Source of the DNA: Paulownia fortunei
Taxonomy: Eukaryota > Streptophyta > Magnoliopsida > Lamiales > Paulowniaceae
Length of the DNA stretch: 64,000 bases
Direction of reading: 5' to 3'
Assembly: GCA_019321725.1 (NCBI GenBank)
Contig: CM033118.1
Span: 10,132,071 to 10,196,070 of the forward strand
The notes beneath the pieces were generated by a model. The model was not told where the DNA came from, did no database searches, and saw only the letters and a list, made by a program, of their open reading frames with translations. Of this stretch, positions 1-11,535 are shown piece by piece; position 1 is the stretch's first letter; the number at the start of each line of letters is the position of its first letter. The position numbers and the translations under genes are program-made.

Positions 1-192
1 ACTTTTATTACTTTGATTTCTTAATTATAACACAAATATCTTTCTTGATAATCTAAATCAATTATAGACACCCTCTCAAGAAATATAATCCCAAAAACTT
101 CAAACAACTTTCCTATGAATCGATCTCGAATTCATGAGAAATTTATTACTTGAGATAACTTGCACTTGGGATTGCAACCTTAAAGTTGTAGC
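1..192 (+). repeat. 3' end of the 5' LTR of element A1
   Basis: Sequence just upstream of the primer-binding site, so by position it is the U5 end of the 5' LTR. The window starts inside it. The exact end is unclear because the terminal CA is not followed directly by the primer-binding site; the likely end is the CA at about 192-193. Confidence 0.5.
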
Positions 193-199
193 AAGTTTT

Positions 200-217
200 T
201 GATGTCGTTGCTAGACA
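200..217 (+). other. Primer-binding site of element A1 (tRNA-Asp-like)
   Basis: An 18-base site, tgatgtcgttgctagaca, preceded by a T run. It resembles the tRNA-Asp-type primer-binding site usual in plant Athila elements, with several transitions, mostly at sites that look like CpG decay. It sits 177 bases before the gag start codon. Confidence 0.6.
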
Positions 218-393
218 AGACAAAGTAAGTTTTTAGGCTTGTAAATATTTCTTCTTTGTAAATATTGTGTATTTGTATTTTTTATGCTTATATGGTCATA
301 TGATATTGTAGTTATAATTTTCATTGTTTAGTTAGAAATAATTCAGAAACTTTATTTAAAATTTTATTTGAGTCACCTCCACACACATCCATC

Positions 394-1335
394 ATGGCTG
401 AAAATAAAAGCATCTTGGACAAAAATAAGAATCAGCAAGTATGTATAATGCATTATTGCTTGCAACCTCCTCGAAATTCTTCTCCTTCTTATTTCATTTT
501 TTCTCTTAATGTAAATAACATTTGATTCAAGTCAAGTATGACCCTTTTAATTTCTAATTTCCATAGTTTAGACTTTGAAAACTCTTACTTGCATTTGAAA
601 GATTTTGAAGTATGCGTTACTTTTGATGATCAAACTTGTACAAATAAAATTATTAAGCTCAAATTATTTCTTTTTTTCTTTAAAAGATTAAGCAAAAACT
701 TGACTTAACTCTTTAAAACCTAGGTCAATTAGCACTTGGCAAGAAATGCAAGCTGAATTTTTGAAAAAGTTTTTTCCAACTCATAAAACTACTGCTTTGA
801 AAAGACAAATTCAAAAGTTTTCTCAAAATCCTAATGAAGTTTTCTTTCAATGTTGGGAAAGATTTAAAGATTTGTTGAATTCATGCCCACATCATGATTT
901 TAAAAAATGGCACATAATTAGTTTTTTTTATAACGGTTTAACTCCTGAAATGAAATAATTTATCGAAATAATGTGTAATAGTGAGTTTTATAAAGAACCA
1001 AATGAAGCCCTAGAATATCTAGATCAGTAGGTGAAAAACTCTCAATCATAGCATAGTGTTAATTCTTTTGAAGGTTATATCAAATCTAATCTTGCTAATA
1101 GTAATAAAATAAAGTATTGCCTTAGTTAAGATAATGATCTAAAGGCTAGGATTGGTAGTTTAACTAGAAAAGTCGAGGCTATAGAAATTTGAAAAGTAAA
1201 CAAAATCAGATTTGTGAAAGATGAAGAAATTTGTAGCATTTGTGAACTTATGGGGCACTCCATCAATGAATGTCTGAACATTCTAGTAAAAACAAATGTT
1301 ATGGACATATTCAAAAAACCTTTCATTCTCTATAT
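394..1335 (+). pseudogene. gag polyprotein remnant of element A1
   Basis: Capsid/nucleocapsid part of a Ty3/gypsy retrotransposon. Reading starts at the ATG at 394 (MAENKS...). Frame changes occur before 745. The stretch 746-958 carries the retrotransposon gag domain (FLKKFFPTHKT, then CWERFKDLLNSCPHH and FFYNGLTPEMK). Past a stop at 958, a CCHC zinc knuckle (CSICELMGHSINEC) is visible around 1225-1272 in another frame. The knuckle would bind the element RNA. Numerous stops make this non-functional. It lies downstream of the primer-binding site and upstream of the protease and pol remnants, as expected. The family assignment rests on motif resemblance to Athila gag. Confidence 0.75.
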
Positions 1336-1572
1336 TTAAAAACTTACAATCCACAATAGAGGAATTACTCCAATTTTAGTTGAGAGATGATAACTGTACC
1401 CTACCACTATATTGACAAAATCCACCAAACTTTTCTTCTTATCCAGCTCAACATTCAAAAATTCATTGAGGATATTTTGCAAGCATTTATGCATAAATAA
1501 ACAAACATCAATAATCAAACTTCACAAGCCATCAATGAGATCAAAAACACACTTTCAACACTAATCGCCTCT

Positions 1573-2335
1573 TTGCGCACTCATGGAAAAGGTAAGTTTC
1601 CTACTGAACTTCAACCTAATCCTTCCACTCAGTATCATGTTTCTTCTTTAGGTGAAAATTCAGTCAAGAAGGCTAATTTGGTCAAAACACTTTATAGTGG
1701 AAAAGTTGTTTACAAGACTATTCATCCTAAGAAGAAAGTTTCTAATCCACTTTCAAGAATGAAGAATGAAAATAGTGTTGATAATGAAGATAAGTTTAAT
1801 GAATGTAAGTTTGAAAATGAAGAAAAAGAAAAATATTCACTTCAGCTCCCTTCCTTCACAACCAACTCAAAAATTGGACTCAAATTTTCGAATCTTTGAA
1901 CTTTTTAAACAAGTCAAGATTACTATTCCATTGTTAGATATAATCAAACAAGTTCCATCTTATACCAAATTTTTGAAAGGTTTGTGTACAATCAAAAGAA
2001 AACATCATGTACAAAACAGGCATTTTTAATTGAAAATGTTAGTTCAATCATTCAACAATTCACTCCACCCAAGTACAAAGATCCAGGTTGTCCAACCATT
2101 TCATGTACCATAGGAAACACTAGAATATAACGTGTTTTGCTTAATATTAGTGCTAGTGTAAATCTTTTGTCTTTCTTAGTTTATGAACAGTTAGGTTTGG
2201 GTGAATTTAAAACAACTTTTAAGTTTTACTTTCTAGTTGATTTGTTGGTACAAGTTGTTAAGTTTTACTTTCTAGTTGATTTCATCATTTAGGACACACA
2301 ACCTATTGTAAATTCACATACACAAATTTTTGTCA
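1573..2335 (+). pseudogene. gag-protease linker and aspartic protease remnant of element A1
   Basis: The first part (1573-1899) is an open stretch of 108 residues rich in Lys, Asn and Ser, in the variable linker between nucleocapsid and protease. The protease part runs from about 2041 in a shifting frame. It has a segment reading ISASVNLLSFLVYEQLGLGEFK near 2140-2210, the region that carries the catalytic Asp in related elements. Here the residue at that place reads Asn, so the active site looks lost as well as the frame. A short direct duplication of about 35 bases (aagttttactttctagttga, near 2218 and 2259) follows the protease. Confidence 0.6.
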
Positions 2336-2889
2336 TTTTGGGTCTTCATTTTCTTGCAACTTCAAATGCATTGATTAATTGTAGGAATGATATTTTGAAG
2401 TTATCTTTTGAAAATATGACTTTGAAACTAAATGTGTTTAATATATATAAGCAACCTACCGAAGATGTCAAAGTACACGAAGTGGATTCAATCGAGAACC
2501 TGTTCATGGATATTTTACTACCACTAATTCTTCTGATCCTTTAGAAACTTATTTTAAAAGTAAAAGTATTTGTGAAAAGACACATTCTAATGTTCTCTCT
2601 GAATTTTTGCAGGTACAAGAAAAGTATTGTTGGAAAGCAAGGTTTGAATAACTTTCATTGTCGGCAGTACAACACGTTCCATCAATTATTAAAACTCCCA
2701 TGATTGATTTAAAATCTTTGCTATTTGATTTGAAATAGTGTATTTTAGGTGAAAATGAGACTTATTCGATAATAATTTCTTCCAAACTTGATACAGCCCA
2801 AGAAAGTAAGTTGATCAAAATTCTAAAAATACATAAGAATGCTTGAGGATGGACTATTACTGACATTAAATGTATTAGCCCTTTAATTT

Positions 2890-3775
2890 TCACACACAAC
2901 ATCTATCTAAAGGAAAATACTAAACCATCTTGAGAGATGAAAAGAGGGATACATCCTAATATAAAAGAAGTTATGAGAAATGAAGTCATTAAACTCTTAG
3001 ATAATGGAATCATTGATCTTATTTCTAACAGCAAATGGGTAAGTTTTACTCAGGTTATACTCAAGAAATCTGGAATTACTGTAGTAAAAAATGAGAATGA
3101 TGAAATAATTCCAACTAGGACTGATACTGGTTGGCAAGTGTGTATTGACAATAGGAAACTCAACTCAATTACTAGAAAAGATTATTTTCCACTACCTTTC
3201 ATATATCAAATCTTAGAAAGAGTTGCGGGATATGAATTTTACTACTTCTTAGATAGATATTTTGAGTATAATCAAATTACAATTACACTTGAACATCACA
3301 AGAAAATAAATTTTACATGTCCTTCTAAAATTTTTGCATATCAAATGATGCATTTTGGATTATGCAATACACCAGCTACATTTCAACAATGCATGCTTAG
3401 CATTTTTAGTGACATGGTTAAACATTTTTTTGAAGTCTTCATGGATGATTTTTCTATTTTTGGTAATTCATTTGATGATTGCTTATTATTTTAGAAGAGG
3501 TATTAATAAGGTGTGAAGAAAAGGACCTTATCCTCAATTAGGAGAAATGTCATTTTATGGTTACAACTGGTATTGTTATTGGACACATCATTTCATTGAA
3601 AGATATTAAGGTAGATAAATCTAAAATTAAGATAATTGTTAAATTGCCAATACCAAAGTCTGTAAAGGAGGTAAGATCATTTTTAGGACATACTGGTTTT
3701 TATAAAAAATTTATCAAAGATTTTAGTATAATACTAAACCTGTGTGTAATCTTCTAATAAAAGATACTATTTTTG
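2890..3775 (+). pseudogene. Reverse transcriptase remnant of element A1
   Basis: Ty3/gypsy reverse transcriptase, which copies element RNA to cDNA. The longest intact piece (2937-3494, 185 residues) shows the conserved blocks in order: VILKKSG, GWQVCIDNRKLN, DYFPLPF, FGLCNTPATFQQCM and the catalytic FMDDF at 3438-3452 (both Asp present). The frame is lost at 3494. The connection region resumes at 3557-3757 with CHFMVTTGIVIGH and VRSFLGHTGFYKKFI, typical of the segment leading into RNase H. The most upstream residues begin before 2937, past a stop. Catalytic residues survive but the frame does not. Confidence 0.85.
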
Positions 3776-4346
3776 AATAAACTAAAATTGTGAAAAAGCT
3801 TTTGTTAAGCTTAAAAACATGCTTACATATGCTCCAGTCATGCAATCTCCAGATTGGACTTTACCTTTTGAAATAATGTGTGATGTTAGTGATTATGCTG
3901 TTGGAGCTGTCTTGGGACAAAGAAAATATAAGAACCTATGTTATTTATTATGCAAGTAAAACTTTGAATATTGCTCAAATGAATTGTTTAACCACTGAAA
4001 AAGAATTACTGATAGTTTTGCATTGGATGGATTTAGATCATATCTTGTTGGCTCACCAGATGTTGTTTTTAGTGATCATGAAGTTTTGAAATATCTTTTG
4101 TCAAAAAAAGATGCCATACCTAGAATGATTAAGTGGATTCTCGAATTCAACATTCCTATTAAAGATAAGAATATAGTAGAGAATGTGGTAGCTGATCATT
4201 TGTCGAGACTTGTTTGTGATGATTCATTTCAAACCACACCCATTAATGATACTTTCTCTGATGAACAACTATTCAATATTTCTATTTTACCTTGGTTTGT
4301 TGATATTGTTAATTTTTTTGTGACAAGAAAGATGCCATCGTATTAG
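3776..4346 (+). pseudogene. RNase H remnant of element A1
   Basis: Follows the reverse transcriptase directly. Recognisable pieces include DVSDYAVGAVLGQRKYKN around 3885 and SDHEVLKYLLSKKDAIPRMIKWILEF with VVADHLSRL at 4074-4210. Both are standard Ty3/gypsy RNase H and post-RNase H linker motifs. The 107-residue piece 4023-4346 is open, but it is joined to the upstream part only through frameshifts. The domain removes the RNA strand during reverse transcription in active elements; here it is inactive because the frame is broken. Confidence 0.8.
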
Positions 4347-4905
4347 AGTTCCCAAGATAAAAATAATTTTTTGACTGATGTGAAAAATATTTATTGGAAT
4401 GAACCATACCTATTCAAATATTGTCCTGATCAAATTTTTCAAAGATGCGTGCCTGACAATGAGATAGGTAGTATTGTTAATTTTTGTCATTAAGAAGCAT
4501 GTGGTGGTCACTTTTGGCAAAGAAAACTGCTGCAAAGATCTTGTAATGTGGATTTTATTAGCCAACTCTTTTCAGAGACACTCACACTTTCTGCAAAAGT
4601 TGTGAATTTTTTAAAAGTTAGGATCCATTTCAAATCGAAACATGATGCCCTTACACCCCATCCTAGTGATTGAATTTTTTTGACTATTGGGGTATTGATT
4701 TCATGGGACCATTTTCATTATCATTTGGTTTTAGTTATATTTTGGTTGCTATAGATTATGTTTCAAAATGGATTGAGGCAATTCTCTATCAAAACATTGA
4801 TTATAAAATAGTGATAAAATTTTGAAAGACAATATTTTAAGTCGATTTGGAATTCCTTGATCCATTATCTGTAATTGGAGAACACATTTTTATAAAAAGT
4901 TTTTG
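4347..4905 (+). pseudogene. Integrase remnant of element A1, truncated
   Basis: The HHCC zinc-binding segment is recognisable but mutated around 4480-4610 (ACGGHFWQRK...). The catalytic core is clear at 4677-4782 in one frame ([13 protein letters not shown] and [12 protein letters not shown]). The first catalytic Asp is visible in this block. A later piece ends in THFYKKF around 4880-4905, next to the expected second Asp region. Sequence then switches abruptly to a reverse-strand LTR, so the third catalytic position and the C-terminal domain are missing. Confidence 0.75.
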
Positions 4906-4910
4906 AAACT

Positions 4911-6029
4911 TTAAGTTGATTCCTTGATTTCTATGTTGTGTTATCCCTATGATCATGTATAATCTTTCATCTCTCGAGTGTCGAATTTCATACATCAAAC
5001 AATCTCAATTAGTGACCAATTAATCAAGATGAAATACTAAACAAGATAACACAAACAAGAAGAATAACTTGAACTAATATTATTTGGAATTCAAAACATA
5101 TGATCAAATAAGGTTACATCATTCTCTAGAAAGAAAAGTTTAATTCCTCATGTATGAATTTAACTTCAAGAAATACATAAGAAAGAACATGAAAATTGTT
5201 TACCAAATTGTGAAGTAGAAGTAATGGTTAAATCTCTCATTGTCTCCAAGAATGACTTGTCTCTAAGAATGACATTCTTCTCTCCAAGTCTCCTTATTCT
5301 TTCTTGTTTCTTGGCTTCTCCTCACTACTCTCCCCTTAAAAACTCATTTAGAGGCTCTTGGAATCCCTAAAAATAGATGGAAAATGCCATAAACAGGGAA
5401 AAATGCCCATTTTGATCTTACTTGTCTGCCTGACAGCACCTAGGCGCTGCACTTGCTGTCCAGAATCAGTTTTTGCAACACTTATAGCCTTTTTCAACCA
5501 ATATTTCACCACTTTATAGGACAAACTAGCTTTTGGTGTCTCTATATGAATTGTATATCTATGTCTTCACTTTCCATTGGAACTTGAATCAACTAAATAT
5601 GACTTCTTTGGAGAGACTTCTTTGGAGAGAGTTATGTCTGAAATACCAAGATGTGTCATCCCAAATAATTTCAGCGAGTGCTGACTTTTGAACTCGGTTT
5701 GTCTCATTGATATCGATAGAATTAGATTTTGTGAAAAACATAAAAGTTATAGATATATATCTTGTCTATCCATTGGTTCAAGAATCAAATAAATATGATA
5801 TTTGAGCAAAGAGTTATGATTTCAATATAAAAACTGTCATTAGTCGCACCACAATTCGGATTCTTCAACATTTCAACCAAGTTTTTTGGTTTCTTTCCAT
5901 TTTCTTCTCCTTTTGTCATTACCTACAAGATTTCACACTAAATGCATAAAAAGTAACAAAAACACTTGAAAACAAACCAAATATTTATTCAAAAGGTATA
6001 TGAATTATTGGTATACAACCAACTTATCC
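4911..6029 (-). repeat. Truncated Athila-family LTR, reverse orientation
   Basis: Closely matches the interior and the start of the solo LTRs at 44202-46042 (plus) and 58213-60124 (minus). The match begins inside the LTR at about 4911, directly after broken integrase sequence, and runs to the LTR start near 6029, read here as ...aacttatcc. About 700 bases of the other LTR end are missing. It contains one GCACCTAGGCGC-type motif near 5436. Its orientation is opposite to the surrounding pol gene, so it is an independent insertion, not the 3' LTR of element A1. Confidence 0.75.
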
Positions 6030-6883
6030 GTGTCCCCTTTTTGAGCTTATTAAATCCTTTTTTCTTGACAGCCCATACATAATTACCCAAGTCTCATGCA
6101 TACTTTCCGATAATTAAATCCTTTCACTCATACACATAAGCATTCTAGGATGAATTAATAGAACATTGAACTTTGAGCACAAATAGAAGTGAAATGTGGC
6201 AATAAGAAAAGTGAGTAAAGGCTTATGTGGAGATCTTCCCAATCACAAAAATGAAAACCCCTTATGTATAAAGAATTGAATAAGTTTGGGGTATTATATA
6301 TATGAAAAAGTTGGAAGGGATCTACAATGAAAAAAAATATTGATGAAAGAAGCAAAAGTGATAGGTGTCAAAGAAAGGCCTAGGGCCTGCAATGAAATCC
6401 ACGTTAAGTGGGACATAGATAGATGTTCTGAAATATTGGTGCCCTATACATGGTTCTAGGTCACTGTGTGTTTTGGGTAGTTTTGAGTTGCATTTCCCCA
6501 TATTTTCCTACCATTGCCCGCCACATGTTACAAGCTTTGAAAGTCTTTTTAATCCTTGATGTTATGATATACCTACACTAGTGAAGAATAGTGTGAAAAG
6601 CAAGCCTATGAAGTTTGGCAAATATTTCAATTCTATATCAAAAAGTGGATCATTTAGACTTATTTGGATGATTAATGTGGATCAACAAATTGACTATACA
6701 CATACTCTCAAGATCACAAGGTTGAGTAAAGCTCGTATGCATGTTGACACTTAGAAAACTATCATGTTTTTGCAATTTTATCTGAGTTATAATTTTTAGC
6801 AATTTTTGAGGAGTTTTGTTGGTTAAGTGCCAGTTTTTGCTCAAGTGTGCACCAGTATTTTTGTTTTTCTTGAGACAAGCGAA
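6030..6883 (+). other. 3' non-coding region of element A1
   Basis: About 850 bases with no convincing coding content, between the inserted LTR and the polypurine tract. Long post-pol non-coding regions are usual in Athila-like elements. Several purine-rich stretches are present, but I saw no motif that names a product. Confidence 0.5.
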
Positions 6884-6899
6884 TAAATTTGGGGGTATT
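6884..6899 (+). other. Polypurine tract of element A1
   Basis: The sequence aaatttgggggta ends just before the 3' LTR start TGTTGAG at 6900. It is the expected primer site for plus-strand DNA synthesis. A TTTGGGGGT core next to the LTR is usual for this group of plant Ty3 elements. Confidence 0.6.
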
Positions 6900-7170
6900 T
6901 GTTGAGTTGGTTTTATATCAACGATTTGAGTACTTTTGACTTAGTTATTTGATTGATTTCAAGCAATTTATGTCGAGTTTTATGTGTTTTGTTGTGTTCT
7001 GTAGGAAATAATCCAAATTACACAAGTATGGACAAGCTAAAAAAAGAGAAGAAGAAGAAACGAACAAGCTGCCACAAAGTAGGACTTGGCGCCATGGCAC
7101 CTATTTTAGAAGTTGCAGCATCAAGGACAAAATTGGAGCCATGAGATTGGCACCGTGGTAGCTGATTAAG
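6900..7170 (+). repeat. 3' LTR of element A1, 5' part only
   Basis: Starts TGTTGAGTTGGTTTTATATC directly after the polypurine tract and parallels the start of the solo LTR at 44202 (TGATAAGTTAGTTTTATACC), including the later cttgtaggtaat/ctgtaggaaat segment. It carries GGCGCCATGGCACC at about 7089-7102, the same kind of GC-rich palindromic motif as in the other copies. It stops near 7165-7190, where copia pol begins. Confidence 0.65.
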
Positions 7171-7184
7171 GGCCACAACACAAC

Positions 7185-8370
7185 TAATTAAGGTCATGGA
7201 ATTCTAGGTGGACTCTATGTACTCCAACAAGGTATGGACAATACAAAAGAGTCTACAAGCAAAAGCTCAACATAGATGGAAAGATTGTGACATGTGAGGC
7301 ATGACTAGTTAGGAAAGGTTATACTCAAAGCAAGGAGCTGACTATGAGGAAATATTCTCACCAGTGGCGATGTTGAAATCAATTTAAATTTTGCTTGCCA
7401 TATTAATATATTATGACTACAAGATATGATAAATGAATGTGAAGACTATTTTTCTTAATGGGAACAATGAGGAAGAGATCTACATGAGGCAGCTAGAGGG
7501 CTTCATATCTAAAGCAAGTAAGCAAAAGGTTTGCAAGCTTTAGAGATCCATTTATGGACTCAAATAAGCTTCCCATAGTTGGAACATCTGATTTGATGTG
7601 GCAATCAAATTATTTGGTTTTCTCAAGAATTTGGATAAAATTTGTGTGTATAAGAAGATTAGTGGGAGCGTAGTAACGTTTACTATGCTTTATGTTGATG
7701 GTATCTCACTCAATGGGAATGGTGAAGGGATGTTGCAGTCAACGAAAGCTTGGTTGTCTACACAATTCTCCATGAAGGATTTTGAATAAGCACCCTATCT
7801 TGGGGATTAAGATAAATAGAGATAAATTTAGAGGAATGATCAAACTATCCCAATCTACATGTATAGAAAAGATGTTAAAGAGGTTTATCATGGAAGAATC
7901 CAAGAGAGGATTCTTACCTATGAGTCATGGGATCTTTCTTTCAAATTCTAAGTCTCCAAAAACTCCATAGAAAAGAGAAATAATGACTCGCATACCATAT
8001 ACATCCGCCATTCAAAGCAATATGTATGTTATGCTTTGTACACGACCTGATGTCGCATATGTTATGAGTGCCATGAGAAGATACTAGTATAATCAATGTG
8101 AGGAGCACTAGAAAGTTGTAAAGACGATCCTTTAATACTTGCGAAGAACTAGGGATATTTTCTTGATTTACGACAATGGATAATTGGAGGTGGAAAGCGT
8201 CACTGATTCTAGCTTTCAGTCCTATGTAGATGATTCAAAGTTTGTGTCTAGATTCGTATTCACCCTATACCATGGGGCAGTCAACTAGAAGAGTTTCAAG
8301 CAAGAGACAATCATAAATTCCATCACTAAGTCTAAATACATTATCTCATATGATGCAATGAAGGAGGGTT
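7185..8370 (+). pseudogene. Ty1/copia reverse transcriptase and RNase H fragment (family X)
   Basis: A pol fragment without gag, protease or integrase. The start of the RT domain is seen near 7196 (DSMYSNKVW in a broken frame), then SPVAMLKS-like and FLNGN-like pieces. The open piece 7598-7789 carries the active-site region, which reads YVDG at 7691-7702 where copia elements have YVDD; the second Asp is lost. The next piece, 7782-7970, has LGIKINRDKFRGMIKLSQ and CIEKMLKRF. RNase H follows (TRPDVAYVMSAMRRY near 8042, then SFKQET). Several stops and frameshifts are present. It is closely related to the copia element at 49129-55842. Confidence 0.8.
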
Positions 8371-9651
8371 TCAACTAATAATATATGCTTTAAGATTTAA
8401 TCGGGAGATTAGTTGATGAAAGGATAGTATTTGCATAGTACTCATAGTTAAACATAAGTTCGCTTGCTATTCACCTGAGACTAGGTAGTCGTGATGAACT
8501 GCTAGATATTTCTCATAAATTGTGAGGTTTTTGGAATTAAGGTGTTAATTCCAAGGCGATTAATTAATTGATTAATTAACCAAAATATTAATTTATTCAC
8601 TAAGTTACAAGAGTTGTAAGCCCATTGCTAGTTTAGTTGAACCTAAGGGGTCACAAATAAATCGGGATGGTCCACTTCTAATCTAGAAAGTAATCTAATA
8701 AGTTAGATTAAATTAATTAATAGAGATTAATTAACTAGAGCTAAAATTAAATAATAAAATTATTTAATTGGACCTAATTAAGATTAGGGGCTCATGGAGA
8801 GTGAGTTAATTAATTGATTTGATCAATTAATTAATGGGCTTAAATTAATTTAAGGAGTTAAATCAAATCAACTAAATAACATAATTATTTAACTTGGCCT
8901 AATTTTATCAGGTAGCCATTATAGAATTGCTTAATAATTTGATTGGACTATATAATTAAATTAGACTCGATTAATTGATGAAGATCAATTAATTAGATTT
9001 CAATAAATTAATTATGTCCAAATACAAGCATTTTTTGGTCCCGTAGAAGAGGCCCATTTAGGAGTCGAGAGCAAGACAAGACTCCTAGTAATAGATGGAA
9101 AAAGAAGATAATAAAAGAAGAAGTTATAACTTAATTGGTTAGGGTTTCATTGTATTGTATACAAATACACAATGCTAGGGTAAATATTTGTAGCTTTTCA
9201 CAAGCACAAGAATCATCCCCTTTTCTTGACTCTCTCTCCCTATTTTTTTTTTCTCTCAAGATATTTCTTATTCCATCAAAAAGGTTTCATTCCTTTTCAT
9301 ATTAGTTTAATTCTTTATTTACCCTAGTTGAATTATGAGTCAAACTACACTCACATATTTTTACTAGTAAGGATTGAAGATTCCCATAGAGGGACGACAT
9401 TTAGAGTTTTTGGTGAATCAGTTTCTAATTTGGGTTAATGATTTGAATTGTTATACACCATGCATCAGATGGAATGCTTTCAGGTGTATGATACACAAAA
9501 CCTTTTTCTTTCATTTATTTAAGTGAGTAATTCAGAATGCAACCAATTAATCGTATTGAATATGAGATTATACATTTTAAATTTAATTCATGCATGTTTA
9601 AAGTTTTTAATTTCTAATATATAACCATCTCATGATTTTGCAAACCTAACA
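8371..9651 (+). repeat. Partial family X copia LTR
   Basis: Begins in the middle of the LTR (tcgggagattagttga near 8400 matches 49875 in the full LTR at 49129-51192) and runs to an LTR-like end, caaacctaaca, at 9651. The first part of the LTR is missing. No primer-binding site follows; RNase H sequence starts at once. So it is either the left LTR of an internally deleted element or a recombination product. Confidence 0.65.
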
Positions 9652-10108
9652 TGTAGATGATTTGAAGTCTATGTATGGATTTGTATTCACCATAAATGGT
9701 AGGGTGGTTAGCTAGAAGAGTTTCAAGCAGGAGACGACCATGGATTCCACCAATGAGGCTAAGTATATTATTGTGTATGATGCTGAAAAAGAAGCTATTT
9801 GGATGAGGAACTTCATCCAAAGCGGTGGGCATAGTTTCATTCATTTTTGATCCAGTATCTCTCTACTATGATAACAATGGGCAAGCAAATGAGCCAAGAT
9901 CTCCATAAAAAAATCCAAGCATGTCATAGGTCGATACCATCTGATTCAGGAAATCATTGGTAGAGTTGACATCAAAGTGGAGAGAATTGCCTTAGCTAAA
10001 AATATATTAGATCAACTGACTAAACCCATAGCATAAAGAATTTGAAGGACATTTTTAGAAGATGGTCCTGAGGTACATAGGTAATTGGCTTTGGGGCTAG
10101 TCGGAGAT
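9652..10108 (+). pseudogene. Copia RNase H C-terminal fragment and 3' non-coding end (family X)
   Basis: C-terminal copia RNase H in broken frames: KSMYGFVFTINGR, SFKQETT, NEAKYI and KEAIWMRNFI, then KHV..RYHLI and a TKP-type end near 10020. The first about 140 bases repeat, in diverged form, the RNase H segment at 8226-8369, so this is not the direct continuation of the fragment at 7185-8370. It ends in a polypurine tract (ctagtcggagat, to 10108) directly before a 3' LTR start. Confidence 0.75.
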
Positions 10109-11140
10109 TGTTAAAGTAGTACCGAATGTGCCAATTAGTGGCCACTTCTATACTTTTGCAAAAATTATCTTATTCAAAAAATATTAACAAAATTGGCATT
10201 TCTTTATCTTCAATTTCTCTTAGATAATTAGATAAAGCCCCTAAATCATTCTTAGTTATGGGGCATGGTCACATGTATGATGATGATCATGGGATATGTC
10301 TCTATGGCTTTAGTCTTAAACTAGTTTTTAGTCGAGGGTTTATTGAGATGGTACATTAATAAACCTAAAAGACTCACGCATATGATACATGCTTAAAAGA
10401 AGGATGTTTCGCTCTATAGGCATCGGCATAGGGACATTAGTGCATATGTGTAGGTGCTTATTAGAGAATAAGTACACTGAACTAGCCCATAGAAAATTCT
10501 CAATTGGAAATAGAGAATTGGAAACGTTATTCATCGAATGAGAATTTTTTAGTTATGGTAGTGCATGAATTAGTCCTTATACTTGAGGTATCATGGTAAC
10601 ATTATACACGATATGTTACACTTTGATGTATGATGTGATTGTTTGACAATCACAAGGAGAGTATGTTAGGTATAGAATCCTCGTGTATGGAGGTTGATGA
10701 ATGGCCAAGAAAGGATCCACCACCTATGTGGTAAGATATATGAATCTCCTATACATTTTATGGTCATTAACTTAGAAGTCTTTATCAAAGAATGATGAAT
10801 ATTAGATGAGGGGTTTTCAGTGATTCATCAAGAGTTAATGAGACTATAAATGAAATCAAAGTTATTAAGTCAATTAGGGTTTTGACTAATAATTCATACC
10901 CTAGACTTAATAAGAAAAATAGTTGACGAAATAACCATATTTGCATGGTACTCGAAATAAGAAATAGGTTCACTTGCTATTTCACCTAAATATCAAGTAG
11001 TCATGCGCATGCTAGGTACTTCCCATGACTTGTGAAGTTCTTGGAAGTAAAGAGTTAATTCCAAGATAATTAATTAATTAATGAAAATATTTATTATTCA
11101 TTTAAGTTGAAAAAGTTACAAGTCTACTACTAGCTTAGTT
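10109..11140 (+). repeat. Family X copia 3' LTR, 5' half
   Basis: Starts TGTTAAAGTAGTACCGAATG right after the polypurine tract. It matches the first half of the full LTR at 49129-51192, including gcatggtcacatgtatgatgatgatc, the clock-like agactcacgcatatg segment and the ttaattccaag stretch. Similarity ends near 11140 after ctactagcttagt. The remainder of the LTR is absent. Confidence 0.7.
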
Positions 11141-11535
11141 GTGGGTATACGTAATATTAGAGAAACTACCATTGTATTTTCTAGCATGCGCTAGTACTCT
11201 ACATAGGCAATTATATTATTATTGCCCTCCACCAGCTCTTACAGACATCGAGATACTCCAAAGAGAGAAAGAATGGTGGTAACCATTGGAGTGGGAGCAT
11301 CCCACCCACTACCATTCAATGCAACCTTTTCTTGGCTTTGATTAAATTTGTTTGGTAGTTGTGAAGACAAGCCCTTTGATTGAAGTCTGATGAGATTCAC
11401 TTTTTTTTCCTTTTATAAGTGAGATTCACTATTTCTTTTTCATTGGTAATGATATAAAGATATTCATCTTTTAATAGTTTTCTAATTTTTCTTCAATTGG
11501 TTGACATAAAATTTAAGCTAAAATAATGGGGTAAG
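11141..11535. other. Unassigned sequence between two copia LTRs
   Basis: About 395 bases with no open frame of note. I matched it to no other part of the window. It separates a truncated plus-strand LTR from a reverse-strand LTR of the same family. Confidence 0.4.

Larger units (their letters stand above)
1..7170 (+). mobile_element. Decayed Athila-like Ty3/gypsy retrotransposon (element A1)
   Basis: Composite element read from ordered parts on the plus strand: the end of a 5' LTR, a primer-binding site, gag, an aspartic protease remnant, reverse transcriptase, RNase H, integrase, a 3' non-coding region, a polypurine tract and the start of a 3' LTR. The order protease-RT-RNase H-integrase is that of Ty3/gypsy. 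Gag and RT resemble the plant Athila lineage; this is judged from motifs only. The integrase end and the beginning of the 3' non-coding region are replaced by a truncated reverse-strand LTR at 4911-6029. The 3' LTR is cut at about 7170, where copia sequence begins. Every reading frame has several stops and frameshifts, so the element is not autonomous. Confidence 0.8.

Noticed and set aside
2937..4346. Endogenous pararetrovirus instead of a Ty3/gypsy element
   Set aside because: RNase H is followed by an integrase zinc domain and catalytic core, and an LTR, primer-binding site and polypurine tract are present. Integrated pararetroviruses lack LTRs and integrase.
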